The notes under the pieces were generated by a model that saw nothing but the letters and a program-made list of their open reading frames with translations, made no database searches and had not been told where the DNA came from. This document shows positions 63,826-64,000 of a stretch of DNA of 64,000 nucleotides, one piece after another (within the stretch, counting starts at the first letter, position 1; each line of letters opens with the position of its first letter). Source of the stretch: Clostridium moniliforme (lineage in GTDB: Bacteria > Bacillota > Clostridia > Clostridiales > Clostridiaceae); assembly GCF_017873235.1 (NCBI RefSeq), contig NZ_JAGGJZ010000001.1:620001-684000 (forward strand), in the 5' to 3' direction. The position numbers and the translations under genes were made by a program.

Positions 63826-64000
63826 TTATATTTCATTACAATTATTTATTGATATTGATTTAACATTTTTATCTTTTCCAAATGTACGATAAATTACGGA
63901 ATAACACTCTATCATCTCATTAACAGGAGATGATTGTTCAAATACACAATTCGAAATATCACATATAGTTTCATCACTTATATTATCTATATTAGTAACT
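63826..64000 (-). CDS. C-terminal fragment of an unidentified protein (cut by window edge)
   Basis: An open frame entering from the right edge ends at TAA (63826-63828) after 57 visible residues, including FEQSSPVNEMIECYSVIYRT and ending VKSISINNCNEI. It is rich in Ile, Asn and Ser with four cysteines. A strong terminator follows the stop, which supports it as a real gene end. The family is not recognisable. Confidence 0.6.
   Translation of the reverse strand, partial: VTNIDNISDETICDISNCVFEQSSPVNEMIECYSVIYRTFGKDKNVKSISINNCNEI

Overview
The window is about 72% A+T, has strong Shine-Dalgarno sequences throughout, and encodes an alpha/beta-type small acid-soluble spore protein, rubredoxin, ClpB behind a CtsR box, a citrate lyase cluster and a molybdenum cofactor/nitrate reductase operon. 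This points to a spore-forming anaerobic Clostridium, most like Clostridium perfringens. The species call is an inference from gene content, not from a database search. I see no rRNA, tRNA, CRISPR array, insertion sequence or phage gene. It reads as ordinary chromosome with a few regulatory and pseudogene surprises.

Layout. 1-6.9 kb: small minus-strand genes (two GNAT acetyltransferases, a degenerate HD-domain protein, a CmpB-type membrane protein, a UPF0735 ACT protein, a NUDIX hydrolase overlapping a Cas4/RecB-like nuclease). 7.2-10.5 kb, plus strand: a PanT-like ECF substrate-binding subunit with a P1-family N-terminal-nucleophile peptidase, a spore SASP and an AI-2E family exporter. 10.6-16.7 kb: two tandem YhgE/Pip paralogs of equal length, then a divergent YjeM-like amino acid permease. 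16.8-26.2 kb: one long minus-strand operon, in transcription order nitrate reductase, moeA, mobA, mobB, mogA, modA, modB, a molybdopterin-binding protein, moaC, moaA and a MOSC protein. 26.4-45.4 kb: housekeeping and stress genes, including a zinc-ligand-free ribosomal protein S4 paralog behind a Fur-family palindrome, rubredoxin, a CPA2 antiporter, clpB, two HTH-TPR regulators, RNase H1, DUF503, ridA opposite threonine ammonia-lyase, several unrecognised genes, ogt and a patatin. 45.8-47.1 kb: narK. 47.1-49.8 kb: a sortase-anchored GH63-like glycosidase behind a cre site. 50.3-57.8 kb: the citrate fermentation cluster. 58-61.9 kb: a pentapeptide protein and the cbiMNQO cobalt transporter under a cobalamin riboswitch. 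62-63.6 kb: a ClC channel or antiporter.

How the genes work together. Nitrate is imported by NarK and reduced by the molybdenum enzyme, whose cofactor is built and metallated by the genes co-transcribed behind it. The two nitrate promoters, 19 kb apart, share a Crp/Fnr-type palindrome followed by a Rex or Rex-like box. Citrate is split by CitDEF (activated by CitC, CitX and CitG), and oxaloacetate is probably decarboxylated by the malic-enzyme-like protein. The citrate regulator citI carries an in-frame stop codon inside its DNA-binding helix, although arrays of its probable operator (AACATTTGTT, in pairs 19-20 bp apart) remain at both ends of the cluster. CbiMNQO imports cobalt under B12 control, and a nine-codon leader ORF lies between the aptamer and the terminator. 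RidA probably detoxifies the enamine made by the divergent threonine ammonia-lyase.
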